From NCBI GenBank assembly GCA_016703785.1, contig JADJBM010000002.1, forward strand, positions 1-20,602: a stretch of 20,602 nucleotides of DNA, read 5' to 3'. A model generated the notes under the pieces. That model saw nothing but the letters and a program-made list of their open reading frames with translations, had not been told where the DNA came from and made no database searches. Made by a program: the position numbers and the translations under genes. Positions 1 to 8,637 of the stretch are shown here, piece after piece; the first letter of the stretch is position 1, and every line of letters begins with the position of its first letter. The DNA is from Betaproteobacteria bacterium. Lineage in GTDB: Bacteria; Pseudomonadota; Gammaproteobacteria; Burkholderiales; Rhodocyclaceae.

Positions 1-2
1 AG

Positions 3-17
3 TATGATTTGGAGTCC
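3..17 (+). repeat. Outer inverted repeat flanking the IS (left copy)
   Basis: TATGATTTGGAGTCC at 3-17 matches the reverse complement of 1208-1222 with one mismatch. It lies outside the TGAGGCTAAC tips, separated from them by 10 bases on the left and 8 on the right. Either the true element ends lie further out, or the IS sits in a site that already carried this repeat. Confidence 0.6.
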
Positions 18-27
18 ATCGCTGCAA

Positions 28-71
28 TGAGGCTAACCCACAATTCCGAACCGTTTTGAGTTGGAATTTCC
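28..71 (+). repeat. Left terminal inverted repeat of the IS
   Basis: Pairs imperfectly with 1156-1199. The outer ten bases (TGAGGCTAAC) and an inner ATTTCC block match; the middle is diverged. Confidence 0.75.
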
Positions 72-107
72 GGCACAATTTTCACGATGTGGAAAGGAGG
101 TTGTGCT

Positions 108-374
108 GTGAAGAAGTCGAAGTTCACTGAAGAGCAGATCGCGTTCGCGCTCAAGCAGGCCGAGGTGGGAACCCCGGTCGAGGAAGTCTGCAGGAAGATG
201 GGCATCTCGGATGCCACCTTCTACAATTGACGCAAGAAGTACGGCGGGCTGGGGCCGTCTGAGTTGAGGCGGCTCAAGCAGTTGGAGGAAGAGAACGGCA
301 AGTTGAAGCGCCTGGTGGCCGATCTCTCGCTCGACAAGGCCATGTTGCAGGACGTTCTCTCCCGAAAGCTCTGA
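108..374 (+). pseudogene. IS3-family transposase OrfA, nonsense mutation
   Basis: OrfA is the helix-turn-helix, leucine-zipper subunit that recognises the IS ends. A GTG start at 108 follows a strong Shine-Dalgarno stretch (GGAAAGGAGG, 91-100). The reading frame gives 88 codons beginning VKKSKFTEEQIAFALKQAE, with the HTH at about residues 20-45 and a heptad-rich zipper (ELRRLKQLEEENGKLKRLVA) at about 52-72. Codon 41 (228-230) is TGA in the motif F-Y-N-W-R, where the family has tryptophan TGG. This one-base nonsense change truncates OrfA and also any OrfAB fusion. The frame is otherwise intact, so the lesion looks recent. The length matches the family. Confidence 0.85.
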
Positions 375-394
375 AGCCTTCCCGCAAGCGCGAG

Positions 395-1183
395 TTGGCG
401 ACGGACCTGATGAAGCGGTTCGGCGCCAGCCTGCGTCAGACGTGTGTGGTGGTGAAGTTGTCCAGATCGGTCTATCTGTACCGATCGCAAGCGCGGGATG
501 CGACCGCGCTCACCCTGCGCATCAAGGAGATCGCGGCGACACGCGTGCATTACGGCTATCGGCGCGTGCATGTGATGCTCCGGCGGGAAGGCTGGAAAGA
601 TAACCACAAGCGGGTGTATCGGCTGTATCGCACGGAAGGCTTGTCGCTGCAGCACAAGCGGCCGAAGCGCAACAAGTCGGCCAGGCTGCGCCAGACGAAA
701 CATCTGGTCCGGGCGCTGACGGTGGTCGACGCCTACACGCGCGAATGCCTGGCCATCGAGGTGAGTCAGAGTCTGAAGGGGGAGGACGTAGTGCAGACGC
801 TCGAACGCATCACCGGGCAGCGCGGCTGGCCGGGCACGATCAAGGCCGACAACGGCTCGGAGTTCATCTCCAAGGCGATGGATCGCTGGGCCTACGAGAA
901 CAGCGTCGAATTGGACTTCTCGCGCCCGGGCAAGCCCACCGACAACGCCAAGATCGAGTCCTTCAACGGACGGCTGCGGGAGGAGTGCCTGAACGCCCAC
1001 TGGTTCTTGTCGCTCGACGATGCGAAGTGCAAAATCGAGGCGTGGCGGAGGTACTATAACGAGGTGCGCCCCCATACCGCGCTGGACTGGCTGGCACCGG
1101 CCGAGTTCGCCCGCCGTTGCGGGCTGCAGCCCGCAACGGCAGTATCAAAGGAGCTGGAAATTTCTACTTCTGAGCGGTACTGA
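395..1183 (+). pseudogene. IS3-family transposase OrfB, catalytic deletion
   Basis: OrfB is the integrase-like DDE catalytic part of the transposase. The frame is open from about 371 (first possible start TTG at 395) to a TGA at 1181-1183. The N-terminal HTH_21 region (GYRRVHVMLRREGW) and the C-terminal part of the rve domain are present: second Asp in KADNGSEF, Glu in ESFNGRLREECLN, then RYYNEVRPHTALDW. Between LRQ and RALTVVDAYTREC (about 694-710) the usual stretch of roughly 25-30 residues, containing the conserved W-S-M-D-F-V with the first catalytic Asp, is missing and replaced by TKHLV. The deletion stays in frame but should abolish strand-transfer chemistry. OrfB would normally be made as a -1 frameshift fusion from OrfA, which is itself broken. 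Confidence 0.85.
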
Positions 1184-1199
1184 AACGGAGTTAGCCTCA
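1156..1199 (-). repeat. Right terminal inverted repeat of the IS
   Basis: Reverse complement partner of 28-71. It overlaps the last codons of orfB, as is common in IS3-family elements. Confidence 0.75.
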
Positions 1200-1207
1200 T
1201 TGGAATC

Positions 1208-1222
1208 GGACTCCAAAGCATA
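1208..1222 (-). repeat. Outer inverted repeat flanking the IS (right copy)
   Basis: Partner of 3-17. GGACTCCAAA at 1208-1217 is a perfect ten-base complement of TTTGGAGTCC at 8-17. Confidence 0.6.
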
Positions 1223-1265
1223 ACGCTACTAAAAGCGGGGGTCACGTCGAGGCGATGCAGTCAGC

Positions 1266-1271
1266 TATAAT
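1266..1271 (+). promoter_or_regulatory. Candidate -10 box for tRNA-Thr
   Basis: A perfect TATAAT lies 9 bases before the tRNA 5' end. No convincing -35 is seen at 16-18 bases upstream (sequence around 1243-1249 is CACGTCG). The IS right end is only about 45-65 bases upstream, so the insertion may have altered upstream promoter context. Confidence 0.5.
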
Positions 1272-1280
1272 TTTGCCTGT

Positions 1281-1356
1281 GCCGGCATAGCTCAGTTGGT
1301 AGAGCAGCTGATTTGTAATCAGAAGGTCGCGAGTTCGATTCTTGCTGCCGGCACCA
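1281..1356 (+). tRNA. tRNA-Thr (anticodon TGT), CCA encoded
   Basis: Cloverleaf: acceptor GCCGGCA with TGCCGGC, D-arm GCTC/GAGC, anticodon loop TTTGTAA with anticodon TGT (reads ACA and ACN by wobble), T-arm with TTCGATT, discriminator A and encoded CCA. The base pair at the top of the anticodon stem (G-A) is a mismatch; all other stems pair, with one G-U in the T stem. It appears functional. Confidence 0.95.
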
Positions 1357-1540
1357 CATGACGCCCAATTCCCACGCCAGTTAGGCGATTGCCTTTGCCG
1401 CCCCGTTTGCCCTCAAGCCACTGCTATCCCAGGGCTCTCCGTACTTTGACAACTATCAATACAACATTGGGCACCATTTGATCTTGCTATCCCCATTATG
1501 ATTAGGGAATATACCCTTCGTATATATCCATCATCCAAAC

Positions 1541-1864
1541 ATGACCATTGCGAATCTCAACAAGATTTGTGCACTGTTGCGGGGAGGATTCCCGAGCATT
1601 GATTCCGGTAAAGATCTTGCCTTGGTCCTGGAAGTGGGGCGAAGACAAGAATCCGGTAGCCCGATGACCCAAAAGCAACTTTGCCTCTCGGGAATTGCGC
1701 CCGCTGCTACAGTCAGACGCAGATTGCGACGTCTGGTGGCAAGGAGAATCATCAGGAAAATGATCAGCGAGAATGACGGACGTTCGGTCATACTGTGCCT
1801 GTCCGACATCGCAATAAAACAACTTAAGCAGGTGAGCCGTTCGGTCAAGCAAATGGATTGGTAG
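1541..1864 (+). CDS. Small winged-helix transcriptional regulator (MarR-like)
   Basis: A 107-residue basic protein predicted to bind DNA in the cytoplasm. Residues about 42-66 (PMTQKQLCLSGIAPAATVRR, then RLRRLV) read as a helix-turn-helix recognition unit. Residues about 70-90 (IIRKMISENDGRSVILCLSD) fit the beta-wing of a winged helix, as in MarR-type proteins. The N-terminal part (LLRGGFPSIDSGKDLALVLEVGR) would form the dimerisation or pre-HTH helices. It lacks the long C-terminal helix of full MarR proteins, so it is a minimal wHTH. The reading frame is intact, in contrast with most neighbours. No good ribosome-binding site precedes the ATG. No neighbour suggests a target; paaX lies convergently 176 bases downstream. 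The exact family and ligand are not recognised. Confidence 0.6.
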   Translation: MTIANLNKICALLRGGFPSIDSGKDLALVLEVGRRQESGSPMTQKQLCLSGIAPAATVRRRLRRLVARRIIRKMISENDGRSVILCLSDIAIKQLKQVSRSVKQMDW

Positions 1865-2040
1865 AGACGGGATCGAGCAGTCGGATTGTTTGGCTCGCTG
1901 AAGTTGGAACCACATGTCGATTCTTATCGAGCACTCCCTTTTTCACCTGCCAGATTGTTCATGATATAGCCTCATCTCACTGGCCCTGTTCAATCCAAAG
2001 TACAGAGGGTTGTTTGTGGCAATAGTACAATTGAGTTGTT

Positions 2041-2976
2041 CTAGTTAATCGTCGCCAGCCCGCCAAAGCGTTCGTAGAAGTAGGGGGCGGCTTCGGGCAG
2101 GCGACCGCTGGCTGTTTCAAGCACAGACATCAGATGGTTTTCTGCCTCCCTCTGGGTGAGAACGTAAAGCTCATGGCAGAGTTGTCGGGCTGCGTTGCCT
2201 GGCCAATCGTGAGGTAATAACTGGTCTGGGAGTTGTGGATCGCGAAGTAAGGTGCGGCGGAACTCATGCATCAGCAGAGTGCGTACTACGAAGCATTGCT
2301 CAGGATCCAGTTCGCGAGCGCTTTTCAAGGCTTTTTGTACCGAGCGGAAACGGTCGAGAAATCGTTTGTAATCTTGGGAGATCGAACTCAGGTTCCAGCA
2401 TTCGCGCACCAATTCACGCGTGGACTTATTCACCAGAGCCCCGAGGCTTTTCCCCCGCACCACCACCACCCTATCCTGGACTCCATTGCTCTGAAGAATA
2501 TCGAGCAGGGGCTCAAGGTCGGCTGAGGGGTGCGCCAGTACTCCAGAGGCGATGAGGCCGAAGCCTTCCCACTGAAGCTCTTTGCGAACTTCGTCGCGCT
2601 GTGCTGGAGTGAGTTCGTTGCCAGCGGTCAATACGATCTGCCAGTCACCTTCCCAGTGCACCTTGGGCTGGAAGTAAATTCGGCGATAAGCATGTTCAAA
2701 GCGACGCCTCCCGGTGGCTGTTAATCCATAGTAACTACGTCTCCCGATATGCTCTGAGGTTAGCCAGCTGTCTTTCGACAATCTGAAAACACTTGTTCTT
2801 ACCAGCCGATCATTAATACCAAGCGGTTTGGCAAGCTTGATAAAGCTCCCCAGCCAGACTGAGCCACCATGTGGGGCAATCGAGTCACCATAGATGGTAA
2901 TGATGAGTGAGTTGGCTCGAACAGGCCTGTCCCGCAGGAAATCCTTGATCCAAGTACTTACGATTCGACTTTTCAT
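2041..2976 (-). CDS. paaX: PaaX-type transcriptional repressor
   Basis: A full-length, undisrupted 311-residue protein of the PaaX family. In characterised bacteria PaaX represses the phenylacetate (paa) catabolic operon and is released by phenylacetyl-CoA. The N-terminal winged-helix domain spans about residues 20-95 (SLIITIYGDSIAPHGGSVWL, then LVRTSVFRLSKDSWL and YYGLTATGRRRFEHA). The middle domain is about residues 100-180 (WEGDWQIVLTAG, with QWEGFGLIASGVLAHPS). The C-terminal domain runs to FYERFGGLATIN and contains LLMHEFRRTLLRDPQLPDQL. Length and domain order fit the family (about 300-310 residues). The ATG at 2976 is preceded by no strong Shine-Dalgarno. No paa catabolic gene is in the window, so the target cannot be inferred from context. 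Its intact frame is notable here. Confidence 0.85.
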   Translation of the reverse strand: MKSRIVSTWIKDFLRDRPVRANSLIITIYGDSIAPHGGSVWLGSFIKLAKPLGINDRLVRTSVFRLSKDSWLTSEHIGRRSYYGLTATGRRRFEHAYRRIYFQPKVHWEGDWQIVLTAGNELTPAQRDEVRKELQWEGFGLIASGVLAHPSADLEPLLDILQSNGVQDRVVVVRGKSLGALVNKSTRELVRECWNLSSISQDYKRFLDRFRSVQKALKSARELDPEQCFVVRTLLMHEFRRTLLRDPQLPDQLLPHDWPGNAARQLCHELYVLTQREAENHLMSVLETASGRLPEAAPYFYERFGGLATIN

Positions 2977-3126
2977 TTTCTGGAATTAAAAGGTTACCCA
3001 TGAACTCTGATAGTTTTTTCCTACGCAGGAGCAGAAGTAAGTAACAGATGCTAGCAATATTATGATACCAGTTGAGATTATTGCGAGTATTATGTGAATC
3101 GCTACGGACGGGATAGGTTTCTTGCC

Positions 3127-3155
3127 TTGACGTGGGTATCAATGCCGAATAGAAT
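3127..3155 (+). promoter_or_regulatory. Sigma70 promoter for tRNA-fMet
   Basis: TTGACG (3127-3132) and TAGAAT (3150-3155) are separated by exactly 17 bases. The predicted start is about 20 bases before the mature tRNA 5' end. Confidence 0.75.
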
Positions 3156-3182
3156 TGCAATCTAGTAGTGGTTTCAATCAGA

Positions 3183-3259
3183 CGCGGGGTGGAGCAGTCT
3201 GGCAGCTCGTCGGGCTCATAACCCGAAGGTCATAGGTTCAAATCCTATCCCCGCAACCA
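3183..3259 (+). tRNA. Initiator tRNA-fMet (anticodon CAT), CCA encoded
   Basis: A 77-nt tRNA with the initiator hallmarks: a non-pairing C1-A72 at the acceptor end (CGCGGGG against CCCCGCA), three G-C pairs at the anticodon stem base (GGGCTCATAACCC) and a D-arm GAGCAGTCTGGCAGCTC. CCA is encoded. It lies about 90 bases upstream of the rrn promoter and has its own promoter. Confidence 0.95.
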
Positions 3260-3349
3260 CATCTTCCCGATGTTCAGTGACCTTACCCGACAGGCATGTT
3301 GGGTATCCTGATTGCCTACTTTCGGTTGATGTGGGATTTATTTGAAGGG

Positions 3350-3378
3350 TTTACAAAGTAATTTTTCTCTTCTATAAT
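3350..3378 (+). promoter_or_regulatory. rRNA operon promoter (sigma70)
   Basis: TTTACA (3350-3355) and a perfect TATAAT (3373-3378) lie 17 bases apart, with A/T-rich sequence just upstream that could act as a weak UP element. The predicted start near 3385 leaves a leader of about 220 nt before 16S, which contains boxA and the 5' arm of the 16S processing stem. The rest of 3260-3349 shows no gene. Confidence 0.8.
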
Positions 3379-3426
3379 TCCGCTTCTTTGCTAGTGCAGA
3401 GTTTCTAGGCCATCATGGCCGCGGAA

Positions 3427-3438
3427 TGTTCTTTAACA
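3427..3438 (+). promoter_or_regulatory. boxA antitermination site in the rrn leader
   Basis: TGTTCTTTAACA differs by one base from the boxA consensus TGCTCTTTAACA bound by NusB/NusE. Its place between promoter and 16S is where boxA acts to prevent Rho-dependent termination of untranslated rRNA. Confidence 0.85.
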
Positions 3439-3448
3439 ACTTAAACAG

Positions 3449-3470
3449 CCGATAGGTGTGGGTACTTGGT
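3449..3470 (+). other. 16S precursor processing stem, 5' arm
   Basis: CCGATAGG followed by TGTGGGTACTTGGT pairs with 5158-5181 (ATCAAGTACTCACA then CCTATCGG) with a small bulge and G-U pairs. It encloses 16S and is the expected RNase III substrate. Confidence 0.75.
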
Positions 3471-3604
3471 TGGTTGGGCGCTTGGGTTTTTTCTGGGCGG
3501 ATCGATTGATATTGAGTGCTCATGCTTGATTTAGAGTTTTCAGCTTGTGATGAACAGGTTGGGACTCTGTGATTCTTGATGAGTTTGTAGTTGAAGCAGA
3601 GATT

Positions 3605-5143
<1,539 letters not shown>

Positions 5144-5157
5144 GAGATCATCTGACT

Positions 5158-5181
5158 GATCAAGTACTCACAGCCTATCGG
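5158..5181 (+). other. 16S precursor processing stem, 3' arm
   Basis: Partner of 3449-3470. It lies between the 16S end and tRNA-Ile. Confidence 0.75.
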
Positions 5182-5204
5182 TTGTTTTAGCAGTCCTCAA
5201 AAGG

Positions 5205-5281
<77 letters not shown>

Positions 5282-5308
5282 GTGATTTGCGGAGGTGTTG
5301 CGTGAATC

Positions 5309-5384
5309 GGGGGTGTAGCTCAGTTGGGAGAGCGCCTGCTTTGCAAGCAGGAGGTCATCGGTTCGATCCCGTTCACCTCCACCA
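5309..5384 (+). tRNA. tRNA-Ala (anticodon TGC), CCA encoded
   Basis: Acceptor GGGGGTG/CACCTCC (one G-U), anticodon loop TTTGCAA, T-loop TTCGATC and encoded CCA. Second spacer tRNA, 27 bases after tRNA-Ile. Confidence 0.96.
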
Positions 5385-5392
5385 CATACGAC

Positions 5393-5426
5393 CTTTCATC
5401 GTTTCGTTGTTTGAAACGATAGAAAG
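5393..5426 (+). other. Hairpin after tRNA-Ala
   Basis: CTTTC-ATCGTTTC pairs with GAAACGAT-A-GAAAG: 13 base pairs with one bulged A and a 7-nt loop, starting eight bases after the tRNA CCA. It has no T-tract, so a role in precursor processing is more likely than termination. Confidence 0.6.
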
Positions 5427-5527
5427 TCGGAGTCCCTGAGCGAAGCGAATGGGATCCCTCTAAGAGAGTTTAGAAGCGAGCAAGCTGTGGTTTGCTGGGT
5501 TCTGGGCTTTTTAGCCGGAGGCTGTTG

Positions 5528-5539
5528 AGTTCTTTAAAA
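5528..5539 (+). promoter_or_regulatory. boxA antitermination site in the 16S-23S spacer
   Basis: AGTTCTTTAAAA resembles the boxA core TCTTTAA and sits upstream of 23S, where E. coli rrn operons also carry a second boxA. Confidence 0.7.
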
Positions 5540-5686
5540 ATTTGGAAGAAGTAAAGTGTGTTGGCTCGCAAGAGCTGACGCATGGGTTGTGATTGTATCT
5601 ACTCTCATTCTGTGGCTTACCAGCGCACGGGATGGGGGCACAAGCGCGAGAGTTGCCTATTGCTTGGGTTCTGCCGCCGAGGCAGA

Positions 5687-5707
5687 GCTTAAGGTTATAG
5701 GGTCAAG
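5687..5707 (+). other. 23S precursor processing stem, 5' arm
   Basis: GCTTAAGGTTATAGG and the first bases of 23S pair with 8965-8985. All 21 positions pair if one G-U is counted. Expected RNase III substrate. Confidence 0.85.
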
Positions 5708-6237
5708 CGAATAAGTGCATGTGGTGGATGCCTTGGCGATCACAGGCGATGAAGGACGTTGCAGCGTGCGAAAAGCCACGGGGAGCTCGCAAACAAGCTT
5801 TGATCCGTGGATGTCCGAATGGGGAAACCCGGCCCGCAAGGGTCACTCCCACCTGAATACATAGGGTGGGTAGAGCGAACCCGGTGAACTGAAACATCTA
5901 AGTAGCCGGAGGAACAGAAATCAACCGAGATTCCGAAAGTAGTGGCGAGCGAAATCGGAAGAGCCTGCACAATTTAACCATTACGCTAGCAGAGCGGTCT
6001 GGAAAGACCGGCCATAGTGGGTGATAGCCCCGTATGCGAAAGCCTGATGGTGGAACTGAGTGTGCGACAAGTAGGGCGGGACACGTGAAATCCTGTCTGA
6101 AGATGGGGGGACCATCCTCCAAGGCTAAATACTCGTGATCGACCGATAGTGAACCAGTACCGTGAGGGAAAGGCGAAAAGAACCCCGGGAGGGGAGTGAA
6201 ATAGATCCTGAAACCGCATGCATACAAACAGTGGGAG

Positions 6238-6494
6238 CCCCTGCTTCAAGCACCTTCGAAACTCTTTCGAGGAGCATCGCGCAGCGATGCGACTCAAAAG
6301 AAATAAAGAAGGGGTGAAGCCTTCGAGGTTCTTTCGAGGAGCATCGCGCAGCGATGCGACTCAAAAGGTTTAAGAAGGAGTGAAATGGATAAGCAATAGC
6401 TTGTTCATTTGGAGGCGGGTGACTGACGATTCGAGCGCGAGCGAGAAGCGTTAGGCGGCCCTGCGAGGACACCCGGAGGGTGTTTGAAGCAGGG
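6238..6494 (+). other. 23S intervening sequence in helix 25
   Basis: Between GTGGGAG and GTGACTGCGTACC, E. coli has 13 nt (helix 25); here there are 257. The ends form CCCCTGCTTCAAGCACC against GGTGTTTGAAGCAGGGG: 17 pairs with one G-U (6238-6254 with 6478-6494). Inside are a tandem-duplicated hairpin unit (6253-6386) and a GC-rich 3' portion with ACACCC-GGA-GGGTGT, which would compete with the inner part of the closing stem. No ORF of note. Helix 25 is an established site for intervening sequences removed by RNase III in other bacteria; excision here is inferred. Confidence 0.88.
6253..6386 (+). repeat. Tandem duplication of a 67-nt hairpin unit inside the helix-25 IVS
   Basis: Two units, 6253-6319 and 6320-6386. 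The core 6263-6300 is identical to 6330-6367 over 38 bases. Each unit contains GCATCGC-GCA-GCGATGC, extended outward by a tandem GA/GA mismatch, GAG/CTC and CTTT/AAAG pairs, making a long irregular hairpin. Unit edges are more diverged. Confidence 0.9.
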
Positions 6495-6988
6495 GTGACT
6501 GCGTACCTTTTGTATAATGGGTCAGCGACTTACATTCAGTGGCGAGCTTAACCGAATAGGGGAGGCGTAGCGAAAGCGAGTCCGAACAGGGCGATTCAGT
6601 CGCTGGGTGTAGACCCGAAACCAGATGATCTACCCATGGCCAGGATGAAGGTTGGGTAACACCAGCTGGAGGTCCGAACCCACTACCGTTGAAAAGGTAG
6701 GGGATGAGCTGTGGGTAGGGGTGAAAGGCCAAACAAATCTGGAGATAGCTGGTTCTCTCCGAAAGCTATTTAGGTAGCGCCTCGTGTATCACTTCTGGGG
6801 GTAGAGCACTGTAATGGTTGTGGGGGTCATTGCGACTTACCGCGCCATAGCAAACTCCGAATACCGGAAAGTGTGAGCACGGGAGACAGACTTGGGGTGC
6901 TAACGTCCTGAGTCGAGAGGGAAACAACCCAGACCGCCGATTAAGGTCCCGAAGACACAGTTAAGTGGGAAACGAGGTGGGAAGGCTT

Positions 6989-7052
<64 letters not shown>

Positions 7053-7109
7053 GAGTCGTCCTGCGCGGAAAATGTAACGGGGCTCAAACTGTGCACCGAA
7101 ATCGCGGAT

Positions 7110-7261
7110 CCGCATGCTCCTTTTACTTCATTGATATGGCTCGCTTGGGTGAGGCTAACCTGCTTGCAGGTTAAGCCCTGCAAGGGCGGCCGAGACCAAA
7201 GCCCCCACGCAAAGTCGAGGCGGGTGATGAGAGTGAACAGTGAAGTAAAAGGAGTGTGCGG
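7110..7261 (+). other. 23S intervening sequence in helix 45
   Basis: Between GTGCACCGAAATCGCGGAT and GGTAGGAGAGCG the normal short helix 45 is replaced by about 150 nt. The arms 7110-7133 and 7238-7261 pair over 24 positions including three G-U pairs. Internal hairpins are AACCTG-CTTG-CAGGTT (about 7157-7172) and CCCT-GCA-AGGG (about 7176-7186). Helix 45 is the second classical IVS site, as in Salmonella. It is unrelated in sequence to the helix-25 insert. Confidence 0.88.
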
Positions 7262-7895
7262 ATGGTAGGAGAGCGTTCCGTAGGCCGTTGAAGGTGGGGT
7301 GTGAACCCTGCTGGAGGTATCGGAAGTGCGAATGCTGACATGAGTAGCGATAAAGCGGGTGAAAGGCCCGCTCGCCGAAAGCCCAAGGTTTCCTGCGCAA
7401 CGTTCATCGGCGCAGGGGTGAGTCGGCCCCTAAGGCGAGGCCGAAAGGCGTAGTCGATGGGAAACAGGTTAATAGTCCTGTACCTTTATGCAATGCGATG
7501 GGGGGACGGAGAAGGTTAGGCAGGCCGGGTGTTGGAAGTCCCGGTTCAAGCGTGTAGGCGTGCCCGGTAGGCAAATCCGCTGGGCTTAGCCGAGGCGTGA
7601 TGACGCAAGGTCCTTCGGGATCCCAAGTTGCTGAGACCCCGCTTCCAGGAAAAGCCTCTAAGCTTCAGTTGCATGAAGACCGTACCGCAAACCGACACAG
7701 GTGGGCAGGATGAAGATTCTAAGGCGCTTGAGAGAACTCAGGAGAAGGAACTCGGCAAATTAGCACCGTAACTTCGGGAGAAGGTGCGCCCCGGTAGTGT
7801 GTAGCGGCTTGCCCGTGAAGCACGATGGGGTTGCAGTGAATTGGTGGCTGCGACTGTTTAATAAAACACAGCACTCTGCAAACACGAAAGTGGAC

Positions 7896-7930
<35 letters not shown>

Positions 7931-7954
7931 TAAGTGATGGGGTGCAAGCTCTTG

Positions 7955-8048
<94 letters not shown>

Positions 8049-8307
8049 CGATGGCCACACTGTCTCCTCCTGAGACTCAGCGAAGTTGAAGTGTTTGTGA
8101 AGATGCAATCTACCCGCTGCTAGACGGAAAGACCCCATGCACCTTTACTGTAGCTTTGCATTGGACTTTGATGAGACTTGTGTAGGATAGGTGGGAGGCT
8201 TTGAAGGCGGGATGCTAGTCCCGCTGGAGCCGTCCTTGAAATACCACCCTGGTGTCATTGAGGTTCTAACCTGGATCCATTATCTGGATCGGGGACCGTG
8301 CATGGCA

Positions 8308-8339
<32 letters not shown>

Positions 8340-8457
8340 GGTAACGGAGGAGTTCGAAGGTTCGCTAGGTACGGTCGGACATCGTACTGATAGTGCATTG
8401 GCAAAAGCGAGCTTGACTGCGAGACGGACATGTCGAGCAGGTGCGAAAGCAGGACAA

Positions 8458-8512
<55 letters not shown>

Positions 8513-8559
8513 TGGGGATAACAGGCTGATGACTCCCAAGAGTTCATATCGACGGAGTC

Positions 8560-8599
<40 letters not shown>

Positions 8600-8604
8600 T
8601 AGCC

Positions 8605-8637
<33 letters not shown>

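Larger units (their letters stand above)
28..1199 (+). mobile_element. IS3-family insertion sequence (IS407-like), inactivated
   Basis: The element has two overlapping reading frames, orfA (108-374) and orfB (about 371-1183), arranged as in IS3-family elements that make transposase by a -1 frameshift. It is bounded by imperfect inverted repeats of about 44 nt that begin TGAGGCTAAC at the left and end GTTAGCCTCA at the right, with the TG...CA tips typical of the family. Both frames are damaged: orfA has an in-frame TGA and orfB lacks the segment carrying the first catalytic aspartate. No direct target duplication is visible; the flanking triplets are CAA on the left and TTG on the right. The element ends about 80 bases before tRNA-Thr. 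The exact ends are uncertain because an inverted repeat continues outside them. Confidence 0.85.
5385..5700 (+). other. Spacer between tRNA-Ala and 23S
   Basis: No gene is seen in these 316 bases. The spacer holds a hairpin right after tRNA-Ala (5393-5426), a second boxA (5528-5539) and the 5' arm of the 23S processing stem at its end. The purine-rich remainder, including a GGAGTCCC...GGGATCCC motif at about 5429-5458, may fold locally. Confidence 0.7.

Noticed and set aside
228..230. UGA recoded as tryptophan
   Set aside because: Tempting because TGA replaces Trp in orfA, but the other internal stops arise from frameshifts and include TAG, and TGA is the natural end of several genes here (tupB, accA, orfB).
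221..1075. Minus-strand ORF of 284 codons across the IS
   Set aside because: It lies antisense to orfA/orfB, whose sense translation shows clear IS3 transposase motifs; the minus-strand frame shows no recognisable domain.
6253..6386. Tandem 67-nt repeats as a CRISPR array
   Set aside because: Only two contiguous copies, no spacers, no cas genes, inside 23S.
6238..6494. 23S insert as a group I intron or a homing-endonuclease element
   Set aside because: No endonuclease ORF or intron core; the location in helix 25 and the long closing stem fit an RNase III-type intervening sequence.
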